From Isoetes taiwanensis (Eukaryota > Streptophyta > Lycopodiopsida > Isoetales > Isoetaceae), in NCBI GenBank assembly GCA_021234155.1, contig JAJEKV010000072.1, positions 1,747,968 through 1,811,967 on the forward strand: a DNA stretch of 64,000 nt, read 5' to 3'. Positions within the stretch are counted from its first letter, which is position 1. Every line of letters starts with the position of its first letter. Positions 31,873 to 44,229 of this stretch are shown piece after piece. The notes under the pieces were generated by a model. The model ran no database searches. It worked only from the letters and a program-made list of their open reading frames with translations, and was not told the origin of the DNA. A program made the translations under genes and the position numbers.

Positions 31873-33563
31873 TGTGACGTTCCAGGTATCTATACGGTAT
31901 ACATATACATACCATGACACGTCACCAGTACATAGTGGGCCTAAGGGCCCAAGTGGGGGTTCGCTTATAATGGATTTTATTAGCTATGCTAATAAAACCA
32001 ATGGATAATTATGGATTATAGTGGCATAATTAACCTAATTATGCTATTATGGTCTAATTAACTAATGGTCACCAATAAGGGGGTGCCACCTGGCCCAAAT
32101 CGATTGGCCAGGAGGCACTTACCATTTTGGGGAATGCAATACGGGTCCTACCCCCCAATTCATCCCAAATTCGAATTGGGAGTGAAAAGGAGCAGCAGCC
32201 AGCAACTTACACTCGTTTTTGCCAACACTTACCCACCAGCCTCGAACTATGGATGCCTACCGTGACCATGGCTCTAGCCAAGACACTGGTTAGTCAATAG
32301 ATAGCTTCTTTCTCGCTGACACTTCTTTGAGTAGATGGAATGATTAAATTCTCTTTTGTAAGTTGTTCTGAACACTTGAATGATATTTACATTAGTTCTT
32401 TCTGCTTCTTCCGTGTATTGTGAATTAAGGGAAGGGTAGAGACCTAAAAGCCTCTTAGCATTAGAGATGTCTCTAGCTAGGTCCCTTAATACCCAATAAT
32501 TGCGGCCTGTGCACAAGAGTAAACCTGGCTGTGGATGCTATGATATAGTTCAGCACTAGACAATGAGTATGAGGGTGAATCGGGGGTGGGGTCTTGCCTA
32601 GCGCGGCCACAGACTCCTATAGTGTGCTAGGCTTATAGCCGGTCACTGTGTGTGGGCCGGGTATGGGTCTGACACTCTCTGGGCCGAAGGGCGTGAGTCT
32701 ATATGGCCGTCCTAGGCTCGAACGGGCTAGTGAGCTAGCCTTTAGATTTAGGGGAGTAAGTCGGGTAGGGATGCGGGGGTCACTGAGGGGGCACGTGTTC
32801 TCTAGCACACCCAGGGATCCGTCATACTTGGGGAGAAGACGCCTCTCTGACCTGCCTCATCGGACCGGGGAGATGTAACCCGGAGTAGTCTCGAAGGGTG
32901 ATTCCTTGGGATTGTGTCTCCGGAGGGCTACAAGCACGTCATAGCATGATTCAGCCTATCTGCAAGGTGGGCACAGGAAGGGCGGATGGAGTGGACAACC
33001 CTAGCAATGGTCTTATGCCAGCCAATGCTATGTTATACTTCCATCTGTTGATATCTCGAGGCCCTGGCCGTCAGTTGATCCTTTGGAGTCTGAGCCCGGG
33101 GTAGTGCCTTGTCATGGTGTTATTTCATGTTATTATGGATGTATTATCTTTTCCGTGATGATGATGGATGGGCCACTCTTCGTGGTGGTATACCTATTTC
33201 TTTGCAAACAGAAAAAAAAAGCAAGATAGACAAATACTTCTATGTGGAGAAATGTGCAGTGATGCCCACTGCTACAGATGATGAAATTGTGCTGAAGACT
33301 CTCAACATTGACAAGGAGCTTGACTATATATTATTTGCATGATGATTGTATGCTAACGTGTATGTATGCTTCCGCTGTATAGGCTTTCCCATAGAGGACG
33401 TGGGACGAATGACACCTCCGTGTTCCTCTTAGGACCTTGGCCATTCCAAGTGAATTAGAAGAGTATGTGAGGAGAGACCTTGCCATGGTGATGTAGTTGC
33501 CATGGGAGGGGAATTTATGTATTTATACGATGGGAGCATCGTATAGATTCTAGGAGCGTCACA
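31873..33563 (+). repeat. 3' LTR (1691 bp)
   Basis: Same start and end as the 5' LTR, with many transition differences. Longer because of an insert at 33193-33328 and a few small indels. Flanked on the right by GTTAT. Confidence 0.95.
33193..33328. mobile_element. 136-bp coding-like insert in the 3' LTR
   Basis: The 5' LTR reads GGTGGTATATTATTTGC where the 3' LTR reads GGTGGTATA, then 132 bp, then TATATTATTTGC; the insert is bordered by TATA on both sides. It is open on the plus strand and encodes KIDKYFYVEKCAVMPTATDD, EIVLKTLNIDKELDY, which looks like host coding sequence. I cannot name the protein. It may be filler DNA from break repair or a tiny captured exon. Confidence 0.75.
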
Positions 33564-33568
33564 GTTAT

Positions 33569-36500
33569 TTTCCAGTCTTGTCTACGCTTTTCCTTGTCAT
33601 TGCTTGTAGTATGATAATTTTAAGAAATTTTGTTGAAGTGAAACGTAAATACTTTCCACGATACATGCACGCTGCAAGGAATTTGTGAAAGGCTTTCTTC
33701 ATGTGAGAATACGGTACGCCCTCCATATATCTATAAAGCTTGTAAATTATTTTAAGCCTCTATATATTCATTGGTCCAGCTTTCGGCCATTTTTGGGTTT
33801 CAAGGAGCAAACCATGATATATACGACTTTTAGCGCATCCACAGAGTATATGCTAGAATATCCCTAGGATATCTTTGGTGGCTACTAAAAAACTTATGGG
33901 TGGTATGTCTTAAGTCGCTTGTTGGTGAGCGTATACCAACCGAAGCTAGCAGGAGAATTATCTTAGTCTAGGATATTTTCTGATGCTGAAACCTGGCATG
34001 TTTTGGTTGTATTTTCGTGATGTGTGTTGTTAAGTCGGCGGTTAGTCGGTGGGAGAACAATCCCGGTATGGTCTGAATCAGGAGGGTACGGCTTCATTTA
34101 CGCTTTTTAATCTTTGTGTTTAAGGGCCAAGAATCCAGATGGAGAAGCGGCGAGAGCAAACAGGAAGCTGACATAAATCTAGTATGTGCTTACAGCGGCT
34201 TGACCATATGATCCAGTGTAAGCGGGCGAAATGCCAAGTGGGGAATTCGAGGCCGAGGATTTTGGCAGATTGGGAAATAGCATTTACTGCAGCAAGAATG
34301 CCTTCTCTAGAAGAGCAAGAAGTTCTTTATAGCATTCGTTAACCACGGTGATGGCTGTTGCAAAGAGCTTTGCAGTTTTAGAAAGTTTGCGTGGGAAGGT
34401 GAAAGATAATAAGAATCTGCCCTCACTGCCTCCCTATATACTTGTTCTTGTAGACAATTACTTAAATGATTCCGGTAGTGACGTTTGAAGGAGAACATTA
34501 AGCATGATCTTGGCTTACTATTTTTGACTTTGCCATGATACATGTATAAAATATAGAATGTAGGAGCTTTTAGAAACTTCCATGAGATCATTAAAAATAC
34601 ATAAAAACTGGTGCATTTGGAATTTGCTCTGATTAGAAACCTCCAGAATTATCTCAAAGACAATTCTTACTTTTATTTGATAAGATTTCAAATGATTTTC
34701 TCTACACATTGGTAACCAACGTTGCTTGAAGCAGTAGCTCATAACACTTTTGATGAGATTCTGATATTTATGCTGCAGAAGGAATCATTTATACTCAAAA
34801 TGCTTGCAGATACATGCATGAAGCTGTTTGGGAGGTACCGGTTTACTTTCAAAAAGATACAACGTTTTATTGCATAAAGTCTTTGGATTTAACTAAACTT
34901 CACATCTTAGTGCTTGTGTGGGGAATTCAGGAAATATACATAGAATATATCGCAATTGTTATTCAAAATGGCGAAAGAACATATAAGGTATGAGGTATGC
35001 ATGGTTTATCACGCATTTCGTTGTTCCATTCCGGTCGACGGTTTTGTGTTTTCCTTGATATTTTGGTGTCTGGCATATAGGCATATTATTCTGATCATAG
35101 AAGCTGAATGTTGGAGCACAAAGCCTTCCTGGCCAGTCCCATTTCCATAGGGCTCGATATGCGAACTCCATCCGTTGACACGGCCATAAACGCCCATTTT
35201 CATCACAATTTTACATGCTTGATATAGAAATTTTCCGTTTACGGAAGCCTTTCGCGATTTCCGCATATTGATTGTGGAAACCCCGCAAGTTCGCCAGCGA
35301 TAAAGATCTATAAGGAGGTGAGTCTATATAATTGATTTGTACTTCCTAATCCTGCCTCTGTGCCTTGTATTTGAGTAGATAATTGTAGCGTGAAAACCTT
35401 AATAGCACTTAATTACATCGCCCTGAGCCATGAGTCGCCAGCAGAGTGTACTTTTTCAAAATGTTACGTTTGGTATGAAAGCCGCCATATGGTACTATGA
35501 TGATTTCTGCGATAAAGGCGCAAGTGAGCTAAGGGCTGCTGGCAAGGTGCACAAGTACTCCGTAGAGTCGCTTTATGTGTATTAATTTTCGTCTTTGTCG
35601 ATTGTCATGGATCATTTTCTCACGTACCATGTTATGGGTTGGGGATAATTTTGAGGAGTCACCAGCGAATCTGGCGTTAGACGAGCACTCACCCATGTAT
35701 TCATTTGTTTGAAAAAGCAGTTAATATATTCATGGCAAAAACCGAAGGAATTATTGGCAGATCATAAAGGCGCCATCATAAAGAAAAACCAATAAAACTG
35801 CGTAAGATTGTACGCAAAATCCCTGCCAGTGGAACAGGCATAATTCAAAATTTAGAGGATACGTGTATGCTGGCTAAGAGGCGAAGAAAGTCTCAAGTTA
35901 AACATAGTGCGATACTTCCACCATATCACCATAGAAATACAATAACAACTTAGACCCTCTTTAATATTCATTTTACTTCCATTACAACATTTGAAAATAG
36001 CCCTACTATCTTTGAATTGAGAAAGTTGCTAGAATGTGGTAGTTAGAAATAAGCCTTGAGACATTAGCAAGAAAAAAGAGATTAATACGTGTGGAGGTAT
36101 TCCCATCTTCTTACGCATATAAAATTTATATGGCATTTGTATTGCATTTGTGGATTTATTAATTTGCAGCTTCTCCTGACGAACATTACTTTAGTGTTGT
36201 GATATAGTCCTACTAGAATGCAACTACGCTGGGCTATAGTGAATTTGGAATTACTGGAGGCCTGACGCTGTCGTTTGGCATGTCCGGTATCAATTACCTG
36301 CTTTTAATTGGATGACAATTGTTAACAATCTTTCATATGTCCCAAAATTCCTTTCCAAGGATGACCCAACTACACCAATTCTTTGTGTCCAAAAGGGTTG
36401 ATGTAGGGGCATCACCAGCTAGTACCTCACTGTTTCCACAATATTCGATTTTCGTGCATAATGCAAACATATTCTTCGATGATAGGTGTGTCCCATAAAG

Positions 36501-37260
36501 ATACCACATGAAAAAGTTTTGCGCTTCAGCAGAATTATCTTTCGAAATTGTGGAAAGTGACTGGGCGGCTTGGACATATGATTTTATAAAGGTTGACTTG
36601 TGGTATTAAATATAGTGGGGCATACAATGCTGATGGTGGAATGTAACACCAAAGGTTTTGTTTTCTACGTCTCCTTTTTCGAGTTAGGGTTTGTATTTTT
36701 GAGGCATTGTTCGTGCGACACAGCGGCAGTGACATCGTAGTGACCCGTGGCGGTGCCAGATGTTTGTTAGCAAGGTTATGGCAGTAAGACGTTGCTATAT
36801 CTTGTTACCAGGTTTAATTTAAAGTCCCCTTCATTTCCATACACAAAGGTAGTTGCCTTTGCAAAACACACGCATTGTGCAGGATTATTTGTTCAAAGAA
36901 ATAGCATACACAATTGGTGCAAAGTTCTTAACTTTCTTCTAAAGGCAGATTATTTGTTTAAGATATAAAATACAATTGGTTAAAAAATACTTATACAATG
37001 GTGTTTTGAGATTATTGGGTTTCTTGTACTATGCGATTCATTTCAACCTTACGTGTATAGGTTGATTATGTTGCTTTAGTTGACTATGTGGTGACTTTCA
37101 TCCTATGGTTACCAAGTGAGGAATTGGCGTAGAAATATGATTTGACCCATCTTGATTTTGGGAGCATTATGCTGATAATAATATAGGAATATCTTGTGGT
37201 AGATTTCCTAAAGACCAGTAGATCGAGATTAGCCAATTATATAGATTGATCAATTGTATT
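33569..37260. other. no gene recognised
   Basis: AT-rich. Small open frames around 34959-35266 and 36535-36735 have no recognised motif. Nothing I can support. Confidence 0.4.
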
Positions 37261-37275
37261 GCTTGCGTGAGTTCA

Positions 37276-37790
37276 TCCAGCCCATGGAGGATTTTACCCA
37301 TGAAGCATTTTGTCACCCGCCAGTGACACATTTTGGGTTTCATATGCACGGAAGTGTAAATAGGCGTTTAGATATATATGATCCATACACCAATTGGTCT
37401 AAGCAAAGAGTTCTATATACGAAATGCCCTTATGTACATCGAACAAATTGGTTTATACCCACATCAACTATTGGTATTAATTACAGTATGAAAACATACT
37501 GAGGAATTATTCGCCCATGGAGGATTTTCTGCGGTGAGTATTTTGGCCACAATAAATGACAGCTGAAATATATATGCCTAGAAGTGTAAATGGGCACTTG
37601 ATTTAGATATATATGATCCACTCCATGAAGTACGCTTTTATGAAGTTTCCATATCTCGCTTAAATTGCCTTGAGATGATCAACCCATGTAGATTTTACCA
37701 TGGAGCATTTTGCCACAATAAATGACCTTTAATCTATATGCACAAAATTTAATAGACATGATCTAGATATATATATAGTCCCTGCATGAT
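37276..37790. repeat. three diverged direct repeats
   Basis: Related blocks at about 37276-37395, 37510-37625 and 37676-37790 share CCATGGAGGATTTT/CCATGTAGATTTT, GCATTTTG(T/C)CAC, TATATGC, AGTGTAAAT(A/G)GGC and GATATATATGATCCA or close variants. This is an old local amplification with no coding content seen. Confidence 0.6.
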
Positions 37791-40700
37791 TATAGTAGAT
37801 TGGAATAAGCGCTGGTATTTTTTTCTTGAGATATATAGATATACAATTTTACAAATCTAAGGCCAGGAAAATCAAATTCGGCCAAAAATGGGCACGGAGC
37901 CACGGAGATGGAGAGTCACGGATATTTTGCCTCTTTTCGCATATTTCCTGTTGATTCAATCTAATTCGAATCACATTGCTCCGTTGGATTGTAAGAAGAT
38001 GGTGCGAAGCGATGCAGATTTGTATTTTTTTTTCTTTCGTCTTTATCGCGAATCCCATCATAGCACATAGGTTTAGGAACCAGTACCTTTTTAGAGTAAA
38101 TTTGTTTTTTTTTTTTTTAATGGATTCCTCGTCCATGCATACGTAGGTTTGAAATTAAAAACGAAATCAATTATGGACACAAGGCGGCAAAATTACTATA
38201 AAACTTTGCTTCATAGAAGCCGTCGTATTGGTATAATTATCTTGGTCCATGATTGCCATCTTAGGGTTTGATGCTTGAATGCATTTAAAGGGCTTTGCTT
38301 GCATTTGAGTACTGACCTCTACTTAGTGGTTGTAGTACAATCTTTTCGATTTATGTTCTTTTTATTTAGAATTTAACACAACATTCTGATTGATTTTTCT
38401 ATATATCCTGCAGGCCAGCTGTATTAGTTCACATTAGAATCCTTCTGGATTTGAAGGTTAGAAGATATCAAATTGTGGCTAAAATCTTGTCCTGCATGTT
38501 TTGCCTCTTATTTGCGGCACATCATACTATATTTCACAGCACAAAAGCATCTTAAAGAAGATTAACAATTTTGGCGGTCAAATGACAATGGCATCGATGA
38601 TCAAAGAGGAGTTTGATCAGAGCGGTAGAAGATCCTTCTTGTATTGCATTCGCATTAGTAGAACAAGTCACCTTACGAACAAGCGACTGGCGCATTTTCT
38701 TTCATGGCGTTTTCTTTATCTTTTGGATGGGATTATAAGCTTTCTTTGGCAAGTGGGGTAACAAATGTGTTCTGGTGGCTGGCCGGCTATTGCATTGTGG
38801 TTGCCATATATGTTTTCACAGTCCCTTGCCAAAATTGTTTTCTCCCAAAGTTTTGTTGTTAAAATTTGTTGTATGTCAGTTGTTACATTAAAATGCGAGG
38901 CTAGCATGAGCCGATCTATCTTTTGTTAAAATTTTATTGCACATACCATTATCCTTATATAGTTCTTCACAGTCAGAAGATCAAGAAGATATCAGGAAAG
39001 AGCGTGCATATTTTGGAGCTTATCCTACATACTTTAGGCTAAGAAATGATTTGTGGAATTTGTACAATGTAATTTTGCTGTGAGAGAAAACATCTAGGCT
39101 TCTATTTAGGAAAGCAAAGGGAATTATTTGCTAGATTAGTAGTTATTGTGACCCGTTATTACTGGCCTTATGGGTATTAAACTAGAGTGCTTGTGACATG
39201 CATCTATCTTGCAGAAGTTTGAATTAAGCGCGTACCTTGATTTGCCATATATGTTTCATATTACGAAGCACACTCCGCTTGGTATGTTTAAAGTGATTAT
39301 TAGGTTGTTTTATGCAATGCGATTTTTGGTAGGAAATGATGCGTCAGGTTTCCATCGCGAGGGGTAATATCTTTTTGCTAATAAAATTTTACGTGCATAT
39401 TTGAAACTTGCCTCCATGATGTTATTTAAAGTGATCATTGGATAATTTCTGTAATCGCGATTTCTTTTGGGAAATAGCCTTAGGACTTCCATCACGGGGT
39501 AATATTCTTAAGGGAAATGGCCTCAAGTGACATGCATCTACCTGGCGATGGGAGTGTGCATTTTACGGATCTCGGGTGGAACTAAGCCCGACCTTGCATT
39601 ACCATCCTTTGTGAGATCCTAACTAGGCTAGTATGTTTTAGACTTGGATTTTAAATTTGAATTGCTTTAACAATGCATATACTAGTAGAGATGCTATAAT
39701 CTACACTAGAGTCTTATTTTATCTTTTTGTGAGGCGGTGTGAAGCAGGTTGGATAAACTAGTTACTTTGCCTCATGAGACATACTTTATTTATGGATTAC
39801 TAGATAGAGTGAAGATAGTATTCTTTATGTAACTTATAGGCGTTTTGGTATGGGGGAATTAGGATTGTGTATAGCTTACTTGCCTTATTTGTTTAATGTG
39901 ATGGTTTGATTTATTCTTGGAGTCTGGGAATGTTGCATGGAGGTAGTGCTAGGATGTGCATATTATGGAACTTTGCTTGCTTTGCTAGCTACGGTAATGA
40001 TTTGGAAGTTATGGAGGTGTCTTTGATTGAATAAACTAGGTGTTTTGTCTCCACAGTCATGCATGTTTGCTTGAAGCTCCGAGACTTTTCTTACATTATG
40101 CATTACTACATAGGAAATGAAGATATTATTTGTTTCTTCTTTGTAACTTATCAGGGTTTGAGATCAAATTGAAATGCATCTCGTTAGCAAATTTAGGGTG
40201 ACTAAGCAGATTATTATTGGACTCATTTTCCTGTGGTCATGCATGTTATTTGGGGATAGACTTTAGTCATTTGGGCCCTTGAGAGATCTTCTTTGAAAGC
40301 GTTGCATATTCAACGCCTTTTAGATTACATCTAAAATAAATATAACTTTGAGACCAGGTTACGCTTGCACTTGCATCCCACCGAGAACAATATAATTAGA
40401 ATAATAAACCTATATCTGACAACTAAGATCTCCTAGCGTGACCACCCTATTTACTCAATGAGTAGAGTTTTTCTAGGATTCATAAATAATTACCTTAGGT
40501 TTATGAGTATAATCATGGAAGTTTCTGGTCATGAATAGTCACCTTAGGTTAGTAGCTCTTTGCTTTAAACAATAAACAACCTTACATTATAACCATGAAC
40601 CATAAAAATGTCTTAATGTACACACTCTTTTGGCCCTTACATTTCTTCCTTCCATTTTGCTTCCATTTTGCATCATAAGAGCACGTTAGCCGATGAACAA

Positions 40701-42300
40701 ACAACCCGCACACTATTCTCACACATTATTATAGATAGAACAAATATGCCCAATAAACCATGAACTCTTCTCACATGGTCTCTTACCAGCCAATGGTGCT
40801 TGAATTCCATGGATAAATTTCATATAAAATTAATGCAGCCCTTCCCACATCGACGTACAGCATTGGTAGCTAGCATCAACGTACAGCAATTTATAACTAC
40901 CATCAACATGCAACAACTGTAAAAAGCTTCATTCTAATGCACAAGATTCTTACAACCTTCATAAAATCTAAGAAAATCTTACAAAATCTAAAAGAAAGTT
41001 TTGTAAGCGAACCTAAAAGGTATCTCATAAAATTTAAAAGAATCAGAATCAATCTATAGGAATATACATATTATCTTGGAGAAGCTTTCACGGGGAATTG
41101 GGGAAGCCTTCACATGGAATCATGCTAAGTCTCATAAGATATATACAGAATCTTGGAGAATCTAGAGGCTACTTGGGATAATTTTTGGAAATATGAGGGT
41201 ATTCTACCCTATATATGTCAAGCCCCGCATCTACTCAGCAACACCTCAACACCTAAGGCAGAACGTAATGCAAATCACGAGACCATCGCAGCCCCTACAC
41301 CAATGTGGCTGTTTTAAAATAGCAATTTGATTCAAACACTCTATTATTACCACCCAACTACAACTTAAAGCACTTGCACTCACCAGGCGCGGAGGGCAAC
41401 CCACTGCGTCTTGCTTGACACACTGCTGTTTGATTTGGGGGTTCTGAGAGGAATTTCCGACCTAGGACGCATAATAGTTATTGCAGTATTTAGATAGAAT
41501 GATCTTTAACATCCTCAAGTTCGTTAGAAACAGAATGCAAATGCATCACTTTTGTAGAACTAATCATTTAATTTTACCTTACAAATTGGATATGTTTGTA
41601 TTGTGAGACCTTTTTGATCTGGAATTGAAAATAAAAACTTAATGAAGTGACCTCCCAAGATTTACTCTAATTCAATACGATAATCTCTTAGTGCTTAAAT
41701 ATGAGTGATAAACTTACCTATATGAAAATATAGTGCTTGGTGCATAGATAAACTCTTAGTGCGATAAACTCTTTGTGTGATCTAGAGTTTTGATGGTGTA
41801 CATTGCTTTTTTGCAGATCTTGAACCTGCACTGACTTGCTATTGATGTAAGCTTACCAAAACTTAATAGTAAGAGCCCTTCATATTACCCGCAGTCGCTT
41901 TGGTGATAAGATGTTGCTCCATGACATGAACTTTCCTGCGATTCATTGGCTGACTACATGAACGACTAGAAACGTAAATGCATCTTTGACCACCACTTGG
42001 CCCCACTTGGCCTGTCACAAAATTTATAAAGGTCCTTAAGACACTAACTACTTTTGCTTGTTCTTATTTGTCCGGTCACGCAAGGATGAGATCCACATCA
42101 TGTTGTTAGTTGCCACGTACCGCGGGAGGCTTCGCAAGGTGCTCATAGAATGCACACTGAAGTAGCATGTTGCAAACCAAGTCTTCCATACAAAAACACG
42201 ATATAATTTTTTTGTCCATGATTTACACACTCCTTTCACATCCATCTGCACAAATGTTTTAGACCTACCACCTATCCCTTTCACATGTGAATTTCCATAG
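37791..42300. other. no gene recognised
   Basis: AT-rich. A weak direct repeat pairs 39296-39372 with 39433-39510 (GATTATTAGG.../GATCATTGGA..., both ending GGGGTAATAT). I see no exon series. Confidence 0.35.
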
Positions 42301-42307
42301 GTTTAAT

Positions 42308-42764
42308 CTTAGATTGCAGAAAGCAATCTTCTGCAACATAAGTCTGATACAAATTCTAATATCTTGGGTTTTAGCACTTATAATGATTGGAAACTTGCCA
42401 ATACATGCTCATTGATATCTTTAAGCTATACATAAAGTTTCAAGTCCAAGCTCCAAGCCAAAGTCCAAATCGGTGGTTTTAGTCATGTCATCTTGCAGCA
42501 TAGACCATACTTAAGTCCTTGACAATTATAAAAGCTAATTCAAAGTATTAGTGAATTTTCGTAGGGGCAACCTTAGATTGCAAAAAACAATTTTCTGCAA
42601 CAAAAGTCTGATACAACTTGTAATATCTTGGGTTTCAGCACCTATAATGATTGGAAACTTGGCCAATGCATGCTCATTGATATCCTTAAGCTATGCATAA
42701 AGTTTCAAGTCCAAACTCCAAGCCAAAGTTTAAATCGGTGTTTTTAGTCATGCCATCTTGCAGC
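42308..42764. repeat. 192-bp direct repeat, period about 264
   Basis: 42308-42499 and 42572-42764 match closely: CTTAGATTGCA, TCTGCAACA, AATATCTTGGGTTT, TATAATGATTGGAAACTTG, TGCTCATTGATATC and CATCTTGCAGC occur in both in the same order. No ORF is common to both copies. Confidence 0.85.
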
Positions 42765-44229
42765 TTCAACAAATCAGTATGGCACATAAGCCACAAATAT
42801 GACAAAAAACCTGCTTGTGGAAATGCAGATTATGGTATACGAGAATGTCGGGCTGCACAAAAGAGGCGCTATATATCAAGGTGCCATTTATCAAAAGATA
42901 AACTCCTTTATATCTTGGAATTTCCATCGGTTGCCGGGGAACTGATTTCTTCTTGTTATCCGCGATGTAACATTAAACATGCACCAATATAGGTGGCAAA
43001 TACTTGCGGCATCCTAAGCGCAAACAAGTAAGATAGGTGGGAAACTTTAAAGTGCGATTGTCTCTTTCAAATGGAATTAGCTACCATTTTATGATTTATT
43101 TACCATTATACCTATTTTTGAAAGCAACTCACGAATATAGGCGGTATTTATTTATTGATCACACAAATGGATGGACATGCTTTCAAGTATTAGCGTTCGT
43201 AGTGATATACATTCCTGTATTCAAAACAAACACGCCGATCCTTAAAGCGCAAAGGCTGAAGCAGTAACTAAGAATTGAGCCAAAGGCACAATGGAGGAGC
43301 GCAAAACTACCTCCAAGCTTGTGAAAATTTGCTTTTGGATGAATGGGTTGGTTGGAGAAATAGAGGCACTCATCAACAATATGCTCCTGCTGCACGGATT
43401 CCACATCATGGACTACTCTTCTCGAGTTTATGCATAGCTTATTAGATTTTTTGAAGGGCATATCTTGGTCAAATTTTGAAACCTAGGTAGTAGTTTTTCA
43501 CCGAATTGGACAAAAGGTGTGTGATATACCTATTGGTAGTGTAACTACTATTATAGGATCACGGTTAAGCCTTGATGGGAGGTTTTTTTTATAAATGTTG
43601 TGGATTTCATGTGCATGGCAATGAGTTCTCCATATGTCGGTTTGTTCTTACCAAACTCTATGGCTGGTAGCATTTGTGACAAGACGCATATTATTTCCTT
43701 CCTTTTCATCATAGCGCCACAAAAGTCACGGTGCACTTGCTAATCCCGTGAAGTCTTATAGTGTTGTTTTTAGGCGGAGGATGTACCAAGCTGTCGAGAA
43801 GAAAAGGCACTTTATTGTTTAATGGCACCGAGAAATTCACGGCGAACATCATGTAGTTTTCATGATATGCTTCGATAAGGTTCTAGACAATTGACTTATG
43901 GGCTAAGAACAAAAATAATTATATAGATGGAAGAAACGCGCAAATAGAACCTCCAAAGCTGACAAAGGCATGTGTGATGCGGTTCGTAGCTCGGGCTGAC
44001 CTAATATAAGCATGTTTGGATCTCAGAACACAATTTAAGAATTGTGCAGTAGCTTCCTAACGGGATACGTTCTGGTGATTTCAGTAAATATATATGTGCT
44101 TGAATTATAGCGAATGGACATTGCTTTGAAGAAATGCAAGTGCTGTGAAAGGAAGCAAAGTACATCCAGTGAAGCCATTATAACCACTGCCACTCTTTTG
44201 GGGTTAGATCTTTGTAACAAAAGCTAAAG
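42765..44229. other. no gene recognised
   Basis: AT-rich sequence with short open frames only. Nothing I can support. Confidence 0.35.

Larger units (their letters stand above)
20865..33563 (+). mobile_element. 12.7-kb Ty3/gypsy chromovirus carrying a histone H3 ORF
   Basis: Both LTRs start TGTGACG and end CGTCACA and are flanked by the 5-bp duplication GTTAT (20860-20864 and 33564-33568), so this is one insertion. Order: 5' LTR, PBS, leader, ORF A (H3 fusion), ORF B, ORF C, gag with CCHC, protease, RT, RNase H, integrase, chromodomain, PPT, 3' LTR. The LTR-PBS-gag-PR-RT-RH-IN-chromodomain order defines a plant chromovirus. The extra 3.5 kb between leader and gag is not part of any such family known to me. 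The LTRs differ by scattered transitions and several indels, so the insertion is not recent; gag-pol is inactive. Confidence 0.95.
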
